Assembly: GCA_030248215.1 (NCBI GenBank)
Contig: JASANG010002453.1
Span: forward strand, 50,971 to 114,970
DNA: 64,000 nucleotides
Direction of reading: 5' to 3'
Source of the DNA: Enoplolaimus lenunculus
Lineage: Eukaryota > Nematoda > Enoplea > Enoplida > Thoracostomopsidae
Part shown: positions 13,301-25,136 of the stretch, in pieces
How positions within the stretch are numbered: position 1 is the stretch's first letter
How the letters are laid out: each line of letters starts with the position of its first letter
Notes under the pieces: generated by a model
What the model was told of the DNA's origin: nothing
The model's database searches: none
What the model saw: only the letters and a program-made list of their open reading frames with translations
Made by a program: the position numbers and the translations under genes

Positions 13301-15949
13301 GAAACTCGATCGCTAGGTATGCGAACTATTCATAGTCTAACGATAAACCTGTAGACGTTCAGTCGGTTATCTTAGCTAGAAACTGTTTTGTGTACGAAGC
13401 TTTTGACGAGGCGGATTTACCCCTTTTAATTTTGTGATTCTTATCTTGCGCTTCCAAGAAATATATTATGTATATGTTACGTATGATGCCTGATGACAAG
13501 CCGATTTCGAGTATATGTTTTGTATCATAATATTTTTCTTTGTTATACCTTTACATTTAATTTGTTATTTTATTATTGTTTCTAATTTTATTTTATCATG
13601 TATATATGCGTTCTTTGTCTAGGCCAATTCCTCTATGCACCCTGAACTTAAACCTAAACCTGCGCCTGCGAGTAGAAAGTGTATAAGAGTAACAATTTTT
13701 ATTTGGAGTAAAAGTATTTTAACGAGACCGTTCAATACAGCCAAAACATTGCTATTGTGTCTTGGTTGATAGAATAGTTATGTGGTTTAGGCTAGGCCAA
13801 TTACCTATTGACCTGAATTGCAGTTTTGGCTTAGGATATATTTGTGTTATCTAGTGTTTATCTGCAGGTGGCATATGAATTAAAAACAGAAGAAAAAATG
13901 GCATTTTCTAAGAAGTTTATTAAGGTTATCGAGGGTTGTAAAAAATACTTAAGCTTGGTCATAGCATGTGATGTACGTTTACCCGTATTTTTACCCATTG
14001 TTGACCCAAATAGCTGAATTATTCGTCGTTTGGGCAATTGTCAGTTTGGCAATAGTCGTAGACCCGAGATAAAATCACACTAATAAGTATATATGTAATC
14101 GTATCGTTAGGATTTTCTATGTAGACACGTAATAATAGGATTGTTTGGTTACTTTCACTTTATGGTGTAATTATTTGCCAGAAAATAGTGTTTCATTTCA
14201 ATTACTAGCGACAAATGCTGATAGCTAAAAGATTTTCATAATTGTTTTGTTTTATATCTGAATTGTTTTATATCTGAATTGTTATCTTTCTAAATCATGT
14301 ATATAGTCGTTCGCTAGATGATTCTAATATTGTTATTTTATCAGGCTCGTGAAGTTGTCATGTTAGAAAATTTTTTACTGGTCAGCTCGAAATGTTCTTC
14401 GCCGCTGTTCTGGCAACTCTTGTTTGTGAGCACGCTCGGGAATCCTTCTAAGTATCGTGATTTGTCGTAGAAGGCCTCTGTTGTATTATGACTTGCAACA
14501 GGTTTCTTAAACTACCATAAATTAAGTTTGAAGGCGAAAAATTTTGTGTGGTGGGATGATAAATATCTATAGGTCCTGTGTTATGAAAATCGAGAAAACT
14601 GTTGTGTCGACGTCGCAGCACCCAATATTATTTAAGTGTAGCCGTGGGCTTTGACAAACTCGTTTTGAAAATGTGATCTAGTGTTCTTTTAACGTAAGAC
14701 TATTAGATATTTTGTGGCAGTGTTGACGAAATTATTGTTAACATAACATCATAAATGGTATCAAATAGAAATTTTGTTAACAATCGCAAGTTGTTAGCGT
14801 TATAGTGAGCAACAAAATGGTCTGATATAGCGAATTAATGTGTGTGTGTTCGCGCTTTCAGACTTAAACAAACTTGTGGTTATTTCATAATAAAATTGAA
14901 CGCCGTAGGCAGAAATGGAAAGTAAATATTTTGACTATAATTCGAAATGCAGTAACTATTCGTTTCGTTTTCGATCAATGTTTTCTTTCAATCGCAGGGA
15001 GTGTGTGTAAACTACTACTTGTTTGTTTGTGTGTTTGTTTGTTTGTTTGTTTGTGTTGTTACAATAATCCATTTTCTCAAATGTGTGTAGCAATTGCAGT
15101 CGAAATATTAACTAATGAATCCTTGCGCTTGAAAAGTTAAGTATTTTTTGTTTTTTAACGCTGCTGCTGCCACGAGGAATATCAGGCCATTAGTTATTGC
15201 AATTCGTTTGTTTGAAGACCTATTATTAACCGATGATAAATGCTGTTGCTATGCACCGTTGAGAATACTGCCCGCAGTTGCATGATCGCAACGCTGTACA
15301 TACATACTATTTTAACCCGTTTTTTTATTTCTGTTCTTTATACCGTTATGTTTATGTTATTGTTGCTTCTTTCCGTTTTATTATATATTTTATAACTCTC
15401 TATTTTAATCATTCCTCACAGTTTGCTGTTGTTTTCTTTTCGCTGGTTTTTTTTTTACAAATCTGCTTGAAGTTTCAGTTTTAAAAATGGTCAATTAGAG
15501 GTTTTGATTCGTGGCCGAAATTTGACGCGTTATCGTACTGCTAATGCATTGTATTAACAGTTCTCGTATTTACTAAATTACTACAATCAAGCTTAACTTA
15601 TTATTGACATAAATTTTTAATATTTGGCACAAGCACCAACTCCGGCCGGATATTGCGCTATCTTGTTTCGGTACTTGTTGGTAATGGGCATACCAGCTTT
15701 ATAAGTTTATAAAAAATGATTGGTGAGCTATTTTTATTGCGTTTCATTTTGCTGTACTATTTATGATTTAGTAATTTTTTGTCAAATTTGCAGTGTGAAT
15801 CGCTTCATGGTGCTGTATAAAAAGCGAAACTAAGGGCGATGCTATGTTTGTCGTAAAAAGCGCAGTATGATGCCGAAAGACAATAAAATAGTTCAAAATT
15901 TTAGTATTACTTTAATACATGTGTAGTGTGCAACTTTCATATATTTTTC
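10384..15949. other. Laminin 3' flank and gene-poor gap
   Basis: No gene was recognised here. It begins with the laminin 3' UTR. Possible polyadenylation signals are ATTAAA near 10672 and 10681 and AATAAA near 12082, but none is clearly the one used. The rest is AT-rich with short stop-filled frames, a cluster of hairpins at 12867-13042 and a TTTG/TGTG run near 15018-15055. Confidence 0.6.
12867..13042. other. Cluster of inverted repeats (hairpins)
   Basis: Three strong stem-loops lie within 176 bp. TTCTGACGGC (12867-12876) pairs with GCCGTCAGAA (12895-12904). AAACAAGT (12933-12940) pairs with ACTTGTTT (12944-12951) across a 3-base loop. CAACCTC (13019-13025) pairs with GAGGTTG (13036-13042). 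The perfect palindrome ACTCATGAGT lies at about 12912-12921. This could be a structured transcript or a remnant of a foldback element; no known RNA family was recognised. Confidence 0.4.
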
Positions 15950-16114
15950 AGCCCATGTAGAGATCAGGTGTGGGACGTATTTCTGCGGTACGGTAATAGA
16001 GCATAAAGCTGAAACTTTAGATTATTTTTTGCTCAGGCTAGGTATAAGGTCGGTCTTACGCTTAGGCTTAGAGTATGCTTTACTATTGTAGCAACCCTGT
16101 TCTATACATTGGTT
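15950..16114 (+). mobile_element. hAT-type MITE, TTAGGC family, subfamily A, decayed
   Basis: Left end AGCCCATGTAGAGATCAGG and right end CTGTTCTATACATTGGTT are inverted relatives of each other, and the core has CTTAGGCTTAG. Flanks TATTTTTC and CATTTTTT match at 6 of 8 positions, a worn 8-bp target-site duplication. Confidence 0.65.
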
Positions 16115-16516
16115 CATTTTTTCATTCATTAAAATTTAGAATTCCGGTAGCTTTGTTTCAATTGTATAACTTGTTTTGTTAATATATTGCCTGAATTACT
16201 GCCATACAAAATGTCACATGCACTTATTATTGTTTTAGACAACGAGTTTTCTATATTCCTGTCATTTATGCAACGAATATTCACTATTCATAATCGCTAT
16301 AATAAACATTTTTGAATTGTTGGCATCTTGGAGTAGGTAAATCTTTAAACAGTGTTAAATGCATTTTCTGATGAAAACGTTAGTCAACAGTTTTTCTAAA
16401 AAAATTACATTAATCAAAAGGATGCAAAGTGATTGAATTAGACACATTGGAAATAGTCTGACCCACCTGCAAAATTTCAAGACCTAAGGTTAATCGGATC
16501 GTGCAGTTATAGCTGA

Positions 16517-16860
16517 CAGTGCGCAACCGGAGGTGAAAAATACCGGAGCTGGCAACGAAATTTGGCGCAACCGGAGGTGAGGCGAAACTAGGTAGTAAAA
16601 ATGATGGTTTAATAGCTGATTTAGGCAATATCTGCAGTAAGTTGCTAAGTTGTTTGGCGTTACGCTAATTTCTTGCGAAATTTCGGAAATTCCTTCCTGA
16701 AAATTGTGACAGAAGTAAAACGAAACGCGCTAAACAGATGAATTTTGCAAAATTGTGCAAAATTTTACTACCAAAATTGCCGGAACCTCCGGCAAAAATT
16801 TTACCGCCACCGAGGTCGATTTTCTGCCGGAGCCGGAGTCAGACATCCGGTTGTACCCTG
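16517..16860 (+). mobile_element. CCGG-rich hAT-like MITE
   Basis: Starts CAGTGCGCAACCGGAGGTG and ends CCGGTTGTACCCTG, which are inverted repeats of each other. The interior carries repeated CCGGAG/CTCCGG words. Related copies lie at 49123-49438 and 52618-52970. No target-site duplication is evident for this copy, so its class rests on the relatives. Confidence 0.6.
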
Positions 16861-16890
16861 GCAGACTGCTTAAAACAAAATTACACTTAA

Positions 16891-17112
16891 CACTGCAAAA
16901 ACGGTGAGTCAAATTGACTCTATACGAAATAGGCTTTACCGGACTACACAAACTGAGTCAAATTCGACTCTGCCAGAGTCAAACTCAACTCACCCGAGTC
17001 GCTGATTGAATCAAATCTGACTATGGGGGAGCCGAATTTGACTCAGTTTGTGTAGTACAGAAAAGCCTACTTATTTCGGAGAGAGTCAATTTAACTCGCC
17101 ATTTTTGCAGTG
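16891..17112. mobile_element. Palindromic TIR element (CACTGCAAAAA family)
   Basis: Begins CACTGCAAAAACGGTGAGTC and ends with the near reverse complement, ATTTTTGCAGTG. The inverted repeats extend far inward through GAGTCAAATTGACTC, GGACTACACAAACTGAGTC and their complements, so most of its 222 bp could fold back. A second copy is at 60926-61224. The right flank is TA, as at both ends of the second copy, which suggests TA-target insertion of the Tc1/mariner type. There is no coding capacity. Confidence 0.7.
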
Positions 17113-17596
17113 TAGAGACTGCGCTTCAGCGTAATTCTCCTTTCAGTAAAATTTGTTACCAAGAAAATTTACTTGCTTGTTTCTAAAGTCGTGGTGTCGT
17201 AAATTTGAACTTTGGAACACCAATAAACATTGACAAAATTGTAAAATTCGCTATACAAAATACGTTAGTTTATGTATTCCACGATTATGAGCAATGTCCT
17301 AAATGTTAAGCTTGCGTGTACAGGGATTGAATAAAATTTCGAAATTTACGGTTTGGAATGTGTACCATTTTTCTCCACACAGCCATATTCTTTGTTGTGG
17401 ATGATGCATAAAAAGGGCGTACACTCTGCATAAGCAAAATAAATATCAGTCCGCCTGTTATTTTATCCGGGTCACCACGAAAAGTTACGCTGGAACAGTA
17501 TTTCTGGTTCTACCTCGGCTATGAGTTAAACGGTTGCCATAGACGCTGTGAACAGTTGACGGTGATGAAAATGTATATTACGAAAACAATTCAATT

Positions 17597-20500
17597 TTAA
17601 TTGGCGATCGACATTCGCAGTGACTTTCTCCGCACTTTATCATCTTCAAGACTGACTGTTTGTAACTGCAAATCATCTGGCAAATCAATACCCTTTGTTT
17701 CTGGCAAGAATAGCGCCGATACAATAATAGCCGTAGTACCAACGGCAATAAACACAACATACGCCGCTGGACTCCAAAAATGAGACAAGTAGACGACTTG
17801 TGGCGCAACAACGTTTCCAAATCTTCCCACGATTGCGCTGAATGCTACTCCACAACTGCGAACAACCGTGGGAAAAAGTTCAATCGATAACAGATTCGCT
17901 GCATCCCATTGCCATTCAAGAACTACCAGGCCAATCATACAAATCACCAGAGATGCAGTATTTGTCACTTTGCCAGGATATTGTTCCAGTATACAAATAA
18001 TTCCGATACAAACAACAGCAACACCCATGGAGACTTGATGTAGTAGTCGCCGGTTGAAACCAGGAAAATATCGGTCAACAAAATAGATCAATGGTTTGCC
18101 GACAATAATACAACAGGCGATCATAATCTGGTTCAGGTATATGTTACCCGGTAAATAACCAGTTTTTAAATCCATACCATAGCTGACGCACGCGCATGCG
18201 AAATATAAGATCGCGCATAAAAGGGAACGTTTTCGAAGTTCTGGCGTTGCGAATAAATCCTGAAAAAATGTGTCAGTATCTGTAGGGTTGTCGTTATGAG
18301 CATATTATCTTTGCAAGTTTCGGACAACGTTGCTTTTACGGCCGTAACACTGGATTTAAGCGTATTCCTAAGCCTAAAGCCTAAACCAAAGTGTCTTTAA
18401 TTCTAAAAGTTGGCCTTTCAACGTATTGAAGGGTTGAATTTGAATTAATTTCAGCTAAGGGCTTAGACTTAGGCTTAAGCTTTAAAACAAATGAATTGCC
18501 ACGGTTTTAAGATAACTTTCCATGGGTGTAATTGGTAAGACAACGAATCCCGTTGTTGAGAATGTAAAGCATTATATTTGTGTAAGGCTATAGTATATCA
18601 GTGTATACTGACAACACTGAACCGCTTTACCTTATAAGTATATTTTCTTTCCGGTTCCAGTCCAGCCAAAGAATCGTCTGGTTCGTCCGCGTTATCAATC
18701 AAATCCATCGCTCTTTCACCAGCGTTTCCATTTCGAATTTTTGGGACCTTTGAATTTTTAGGCCATTTATTGACAGCGTCGATATACTTTGAGACGTGTT
18801 CAGCTTGGCGATGCCTGCCGTGTTGAATAAGCCATCGGATTGGATCACGGACGATCAGAAGGCCAAAGATTTGCAATGGAATGAACATCAGAGCCATTGC
18901 GATGAAGGTTCCACGCCAATTTCCAGTTAAATAGGCAATAAGAGCGTAAATAAGACGGCCTTGACCCCAGAAGTTCAACCATGCACGTATGAAAATACGA
19001 TGATGCGGATCGCAGACTTCCATTATCTGAAATTGACGAATATATTTCTACTTTCCCCTCATATTAAACCAACTGAAATGCACGCGTAACTGTTCGACTT
19101 ACAACCTAAACTCTGAAAATCGTATTGCTAGTTTATGTTCCGAGAAAGCGCTATTAGTTAATGGGATTAATAATTTCGGCCAATATATAGAACAGGGCCA
19201 TAGGGCCATAAAGCAGATTTCTAAGCCTAAGCCAAAGCGTAGACTGAGCTTATACCTAAGCCTATGCCTTCGTAAAAATATTAGTCTAAAGCTTAAGTTT
19301 GCACTATCGCAGTCCCGCAGAAAAACGTTCCGTCCCTGATCGTTACATGAGCCATACTTGCTTAGGCTTAGGCTTAGGAATACATTTTTACAACGCTAAG
19401 GTTTAGGCTTAAGCTTAGGAATACGCTTAATCTACAGTTACGCCCCTTAAAGTAACATTGGCCAAAATATTGAACACTGTTAAATAATTTAACAAGCGTT
19501 ACATTACAAACTTACAATTGTGAAACACCCAACGGTGAATGCAGCTATTGTGAACCCGGCAAAGAAGCGGATAACAGCTAACATAAGTTCGTTTACAGAA
19601 AACGTGCTGATTATTGATAACAAGACGGTGCCTTAAAATAACGGCATCACAATTCACAATTCTAACTGTCATCACCGGTAGCCAATGTAAAGAAAAAGGG
19701 GGCGAAACAGTATTATAAGCATATTCCTAAGCCTAAGCCTAAGCCTAAATCTAAGCGTAAGAATGAGTTTATTCCTAAGCGTAAGCCCAAGCCTAACCCT
19801 AAGCCAAGCAAAAAATGGCGTAAAACTTAAGCTTACTCTATTCTAGTCCCACAGAAAAACGTTCCGCCCTGATCTTTATACATGGGCCCACAATTCTAAA
19901 GGTCTTCAACGATGATGCTTAAACTCACAGGGTACTTACTATTATTCTTTATGATGATGTTGACGTTATTATAGTTCATGTAGAAAGCAAAGATACGGCG
20001 AGTACCGAGTTGGCGGACGGGTGGTGTACGCCCCCGGCAGAGTTTGTTTGTGATAAAATGGTAAGGTCCTTTACATTACAACTTTTTTCCTCAGAAAATT
20101 GGCACAAACGTATGGTGCATACTCAACTTTTACCAGCCCGTCCACCGTCAGAAGTTTCTGCATCCGCCGCTGCCAGTAGTCCTAAATGTGGCATAACTTA
20201 TGTGCAGTAATACACTTCTTGGGCCCACGTAAAGAGTGGGGGCGGAACGTTTTTCTGTGGGACTAGAATAAAGTATGTATATAAGCTTAAGCTTTAGACT
20301 AAAGACTAATTTTTGCTTGGCTTAGGCTTAGGTTTAGGCTAAGGAATAAAGGCTTAGGTTTAGGCTAAGGAATAAACTCATTCTTACATTTAGGCTTAGG
20401 CTTAGGTTTTAGGCTTAGGATAATGCATATAATACTGCTTTGCCCCCTGTTCTTTACATTGGCCACTTCTTGTAACAGTCGAATCCTTTGGTTTTAACAG

Positions 20501-21839
20501 TATGATGAACAATTTGTTTGGCAATTTTATTTAGGATGCGCCGCAGGTCCGATGATCAACGGAGTATTTCTACAATGGATGGGATATCAGTAGCAGATAT
20601 ATATTCACCCAAAATTTGTGCAAACATAAAACCACGCCTTTAACCGGCTTTAGAATAAACACTAACATTTTAGACGGTAAAAAGCTATTTTGATTCGTTG
20701 TGTTCACTTGACAATAAATTTTTGGTTAAGAATCATACACTCGTGAAATGAAATCCTTACAATGTTGTTCTGGTGCGCATGGGGGTGTATTCCTTGATCT
20801 ACTCAAAATGTTGAAGACAACCCCCATGTATTTATACATTGCCCGCGTGCATATAATTTTTTCTTAGAACTGACCCCCTTTTTCTTGAATATAACGAGGA
20901 CAACGTTTTTCAATTTTACTGATATAATTCTTGGGAAACAACCGGAATGCCCTTACAGACAGGTTTGTTTCAACTGGGTGGTGCAACAAGCTCTGTTTGC
21001 TATTTGGAGAGCGCGTTGCTTGCTCAACTTTGAAAATGAAATTGAATCGCCGAAGGTTATTTTTAAAACAAACGTTTTTCGTTCTTTGTGCAGGTTGAAA
21101 GTAAGATTAAGAACTTCACTTTTTCAAAAATACTTCGAAGCGATCACTGAGCTGTCAAGAAGCCCATTAGGTTTCAGATTAAAAGACTTTTAAAGGAAAT
21201 AGACGTAATTATTTGCAACGATATATAGTGTTCTTGTGTTAACTTTCAAAGTTTATCTTATGTATGCTATAAACTGTGTTATAAACCGATGTTATAAACC
21301 AGGTGTTTGAGCAACACTTGGTAGTGTTTATATAAGTAAACCTTCTCTCTCTCATGAAAGCGTTCAAGACTTCGGGTTCAACACTGAATGTTACCTAAAA
21401 TTCCAATCGCAGCGGTAACGCGGCGGCCAAACAAATCGCTGATTTGACCAAAAAGAATCGACCCAATCATCAGACCTGACATTTGAAGTGTTGCTATCAG
21501 AGAAGCAGAGTGAGTCCGATCACAATACAGTCCCATATCGCTTGCAGCCGAATGATAACTTGCGACGAGACTTAAATTTGCATCTGGGCACCACGAAACA
21601 ATGGAACAATTTTGCGATACCTCGTGGATGACGTGTTCTGACGCTATAGTGACGTTTCCAGTGACGTCATTCGAATGGAAATCACACCGCCAATGAGGTT
21701 GAAAAAACGCGAAAATTGGAAACAGTTGGACGCTTGCGTAGAATGGATACGAAAGTGTGTATAGGCATACGACTACGATGAGTTGATACCGGGTGAATTG
21801 CATGAAATTCAGTTTACGAATAAGAGAATTTCGAGTCAT
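17597..21839 (-). CDS. SLC22-type organic ion transporter, complete, 539 aa
   Basis: Plasma-membrane major-facilitator carrier for organic ions. Exons in transcript order: 21395-21839, 19516-19631, 18631-19026, 17597-18259. Phases agree and total 1620 nt, 539 residues plus stop, a usual SLC22 length. After a short N-terminus comes TM1 (LIVVVCLYTLSYPFY), then a large outer loop with several cysteines and N-glycosylation sequons (NVT, NCS, NLS), as is typical of SLC22. The family motif GQISDLFGRR closes exon 1. Exon 2 carries NELMLAVIRFFAGF, exon 3 RDPIRWLIQHGRHRQAEHV in the central cytoplasmic loop, and exon 4 KDLFATPELRKRSLL at the junction, then LFPTVVRSCG and the terminal LPETKG. The start is the first Met of exon 1 and gives a normal N-terminus. 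Substrate and cation/anion subtype cannot be told from sequence. Intron 1 holds several MITEs and a LINE remnant. Confidence 0.93.
19178..19463. mobile_element. Composite of TTAGGC-family MITE pieces (subfamilies A/C and B)
   Basis: Begins GGCCAATATATAGAACAGG, a subfamily C end. At 19353 it reaches CGTTCCGTCCCTGATCGTTA followed by CATGAGCC, a subfamily A end. It then continues with the right half of a subfamily B element ending ACGCCCCTTAAAGTAACATT then GGCC at 19463. The flanks do not match, so it is a rearranged or recombined fusion within SLC22 intron 1. Confidence 0.55.
19680..19888 (-). mobile_element. hAT-type MITE, TTAGGC family, subfamily A, inverted
   Basis: Left end GCCAATGTAAAGAAAAAGGG and right end TTCCGCCCTGATCTTTATA then CATGGGCC, with two blocks of CCTAAG repeats between. 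It lies in reverse orientation inside SLC22 intron 1. The 8-bp flanks do not match. Confidence 0.65.
19995..20190 (+). repeat. Dispersed repeat, empty-site relative of 59560-59945
   Basis: Shares GTGATAAAATGGTAAGG, the following AT-rich stretch, AAAATTGGCACA and the terminal words CCGTCAGAAG / CCGCCG with 59560-59945. The other copy is interrupted at AAAATTG by a TTAGGC MITE; this one is not. Class unknown. Confidence 0.6.
20222..20464 (+). mobile_element. hAT-type MITE, TTAGGC family, subfamily A, perfect TSD
   Basis: Left end GGCCCACGTAAAGAGTGGGG, right end TGTTCTTTACATTGGCC. The core carries several TTAGGC tandem blocks. It is flanked by exact 8-bp copies of ACTTCTTG (20214-20221 and 20465-20472). 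Confidence 0.85.
20885..21193 (+). mobile_element. LINE ORF2 C-terminal remnant
   Basis: An open frame of 102 codons whose middle, DIILGKQPECPYRQVCFNW then ALFAIWRARCLLNFE, resembles the segment after reverse transcriptase (the zf-RVT tail region) in non-LTR retrotransposons, where a W..W..R/aromatic pattern ends the protein. No YADD core or poly-A tail was found nearby. It sits antisense inside SLC22 intron 1. This is pattern recall only; the LINE clade is not assigned. Confidence 0.45.
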
Positions 21840-21991
21840 ATCCGTTAATTTGACGTAGTAAACTGATGGCTGTACTTAAACTGACATTATAGTATGCAAC
21901 ATAAAAATATTTGTTTCATTTTTTAGAAATTCAAAAATTATGCATAGAAGAAATGAATAATGGTGATGGCTCAATCATTGATTGATATTAA

Positions 21992-22190
21992 TGCCCATGT
22001 AAAGATCAGGGGCGGAACGTTTTTCTGTAAGACTGCAATAGAGTAAACATAAGCTTTAGGCTAAATTTTTTTGCTTGGTTTAGGCTTAGACTTAGGCTTA
22101 GGAATATGCTCATTCTTACGCTTAGGCTTAAGCTTAGGCTTTGGAATATGCTTATAAAATACTGTTCCACTCTTGTTTTTTACATTGGCC
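21992..22190 (+). mobile_element. hAT-type MITE, TTAGGC family, subfamily A
   Basis: Left end TGCCCATGTAAAGATCAGG, right end TGTTTTTTACATTGGCC, core with TTAGGC blocks. Flanks GATATTAA and GACATTAA match at 7 of 8 positions. It lies about 150 bp upstream of the SLC22 start codon, so it may sit in or near that promoter. Confidence 0.8.
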
Positions 22191-23030
22191 GACATTAATA
22201 AATACCAAAACAAGCTGTCATAATTGCATAAAAGTATTAAATTAAACTTTTAAACCTGCAATTAATGTTCCTCAACTCGAAACGTCGATTTCTCAATTTT
22301 ATATTAAAATCTGAGCTGTTGGAAACGCGCAATTGCAATAATAATTATCATATAACAGCGTTGCATCTTAGCAACGCTTATCTACGAAAACCAGGCCAGG
22401 TGTTGCAATTTTATACAAAAACACTCCTAAAAACGCAAAATAATTCTAACAAACACTGTATATATGTGGATTTATACAACAGTCAGTTCCATCTAAAATG
22501 TGTGCTATAAAATTCTTGTGTATACTACGCTTTTACTAAAACATAGTGAACGCAAACCTGCTTTCAACCTTGCATTCAGATCATTTGAAAATCGTTTTAA
22601 ATGATTTTACATATCCATTTTTGTTAAATATTGGCTGGGTTTTGAAACCCTACTTAGGTGCAACTTAGTACTTTAGTAGCTTTTAAGTAATTGCTTAACC
22701 ATTTTGTGGTTTTTAAAAGCGTACTTAAGTTTAAGTAAATACTTAAGTCGCTGACTAAATTTGATATATTACATATAAACCGCTCAGGCATACTAACCTT
22801 TGTTTATTCGAAATTGTAGATCCTAGGCCACGCAGATGTTGACTTTTATAGTACAAAATTAGAGGTATGCTTTAATTAGTCGCTGACCCATTAAAATAAA
22901 AATGGGCCAGAGCATTTAAATTAAGTCAACTGGTTAACGTTTAACACTCCTCAGCGTAGGTAATAAAACTCAATATAGCATGAGCTCTCCACAGTAAATT
23001 ATTTATATTCTTGACACAGTATAGCACATT

Positions 23031-23448
23031 GGTCCATGTAAAGATCTGAGACGGAGAGTTTTTCGGCCCATGTATAGAACAGGGTCGGAACAGTAGTATA
23101 AGCATATTCCTAAGCCTAAGCCTAGCCGTATGGATGAGCCTATTCTTAAGCCTAAGCCTAAGCAAAAAAGTAGTCTAAAGCGTAAACTGACTCTATTATA
23201 GCCCCTCTGGAAAAGGATCCGGCAATGTTCTATACATGGGCCAGATTTTCTGTGGGACTAGAATAGAGTATTTGCTTGGCTTAGGCTTAAGCTTAGGCTT
23301 AGGAATGTGTTCATTCTTTCTTACGCTTAGGTTTATGCTTAGGCTTAGGCTTTAGGAATATACTTATTCTTTACGCTTAGGTTTAGGCTCAGTCTTACGC
23401 TTAGGCTTAAGAATATGCTATAATACATTTCCGCCATGTTCTTTGGCC
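23031..23448 (+). mobile_element. hAT-type MITE, subfamily A, split by a nested subfamily C copy
   Basis: Outer element begins GGTCCATGTAAAGATCTG and ends CCGCCATGTTCTTTGGCC. Flanks AGCACATT and AGTACATT match at 7 of 8 positions. A subfamily C element occupies 23065-23242. Order of events: A inserted first, C later. Confidence 0.8.
23065..23242 (-). mobile_element. hAT-type MITE, subfamily C, nested in a subfamily A copy
   Basis: Ends GGCCCATGTATAGAACAGGG and GTTCTATACATGGGCC are inverted repeats; the core is CCTAAG repeats. The flanks AGTTTTTC and AGATTTTC, both inside the outer element, match at 7 of 8 positions. Confidence 0.85.
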
Positions 23449-23887
23449 AGTACATTTTTTAAAATAGAACATCACATTGTCTTTCAAATAATTAAATTAT
23501 ACCGATAATGCCCGGCTCAAATGCCTAATTTTGCAATAAAACCACGCAAAAAGCGCTTAACCGTTTTAGTGAGAAAGTTAAACTAAGCCTAAAGACAAAC
23601 ATATATAAAATGATGCTATAGAAGGCAATCACTGTCAAAAAAATTTTCACATTCATTTATTACTTTGGTTGCGCAATGCACCGCGTATAAATGCGTAAGG
23701 TAGTACAGATTTAGGCCTTAACATTTTCCGGTGGAAAACTGAATCCCCTAAAACATTGTACTTACATTTCAAACATCAAAATTTGGTATTTCGCGTCAAT
23801 AGAACTTCTAATTCCGTATTCTTGATACCTACTAAAGGTGAACTTCACCGAGGGATATTTCCCAAAGTTACGTTCTATAAACTTCTC

Positions 23888-24036
23888 GGCCCATGTTACT
23901 TTAAGGGGCGTCCAGGTTTTAGATTCTAGATTACATTTTTTGCTCAGCCTTAGGCTTAGGAACTAATTTTTGCAACGCTTAGGCTTAGGCTTAGGAATAT
24001 GCTTAATCTACTACGCCCCTCAAAGTAACATTGGCC
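23888..24036 (+). mobile_element. hAT-type MITE, TTAGGC family, subfamily B, perfect TSD
   Basis: Left end GGCCCATGTTACTTTAAGGG, right end CCCCTCAAAGTAACATTGGCC without the last base shared. The core has TTAGGC blocks. Exact 8-bp duplication AACTTCTC on both sides (23880-23887 and 24037-24044). Confidence 0.88.
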
Positions 24037-25136
24037 AACTTCTCTGTGAACACTATATTGCAAAAAGAACTTCTGGTACGATTTCAACCGACACGTAAAA
24101 TTACTGGCAAACATCGGCTCTGAAGCGTACAATTTGTCAGATCCGGTGATTTTTTTACAAAAGTTGTCTTAATATTCTATCAATCCACAAGACATATAAA
24201 CTGCTCGAAAATTATACAATGTAAGTGTTTATTTACAAAAACAAGTAGAAAATGCAACAATCTCATGGTTTTATGCAAGAATAGTAATTTTGAAAATAAT
24301 ATCGTTGATAACGCAAGCAGTACACAAGTTATTTACTATCATGACTGTCGCTTTTCACTACTCAATAATTTTTATTAATTTTCACTTCCGCGTGCGTTTT
24401 AGAACAATTTCAAGGCTTTTTTAAAATATGACGTTCGTGTTTAAATCAACTTAGAATTTCAGCACAACAGTGGTAACCATCCACGCACATAAGCCTAAAC
24501 CTAATACCTAAACATAAAGCCTAAGCCTAACCTTGATCCTAAACCTAAAGTTAAGCCTAACTCTGAATATCTAAAAAACTGCACGAGAAATACACAAGAG
24601 AGTAACTTTAAATCTCAAAGCAATAAAACAGCAAAATGTATCTGAACTTGAAATCGCTCGATTCATGTTTTCTAAAGAACAAACAAATTGAGTTCAACTC
24701 AACTTCTGCTCGCAATAACGAGCGTTCGATAACTGATGCACACAAACTAATCCCAGGACAGAAGTTGTGTTTCTGGCTTTTCCAACACTTTCAATATTTT
24801 TCCGCGAGTCAACTGTTTCGCTGAAGATAGTAACAACTACTTCGAGCAAATAAAAATAGAAACAAAATACATGAATAAATACATAAGGCATCGTCATAGA
24901 ATGGAAAGAATTACATAGGTAACCTTTTCGGAACAATGTGAGTACCACAGACACCCAGTCGATGTCCAAGAACCTGCCGAGAAAAAACATCCGGCTCGAG
25001 CAAAACAGACAAATATTGAATTTTTCAAACGCGACGCTTAAATTCAGGAATACATACCTATCCGTAGCAAAAGAAATTCCCAATCTAATCCCGTCCCTGT
25101 GAATATTATCATTTTGATATAAATTAAAACACCAAC

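Larger units (their letters stand above)
21840..25136. other. Intergenic stretch between SLC22 start and LIN52 exons
   Basis: Apart from the MITEs listed separately I see no gene. 24480-24580 holds degenerate CCTAAG/CCTAAAC repeats, probably a worn MITE core. 22640-22760 is rich in CTTAAG words. The missing last exon of LIN52 should lie in or near this stretch (below 25137) but was not found with confidence. Confidence 0.5.

Noticed and set aside
24694-25136. Long continuation of the LIN52 exon 4 frame
   Set aside because: After GVEE the sequence turns AT-rich with intron character and a phase-correct donor precedes it; the LIN52 similarity stops there.
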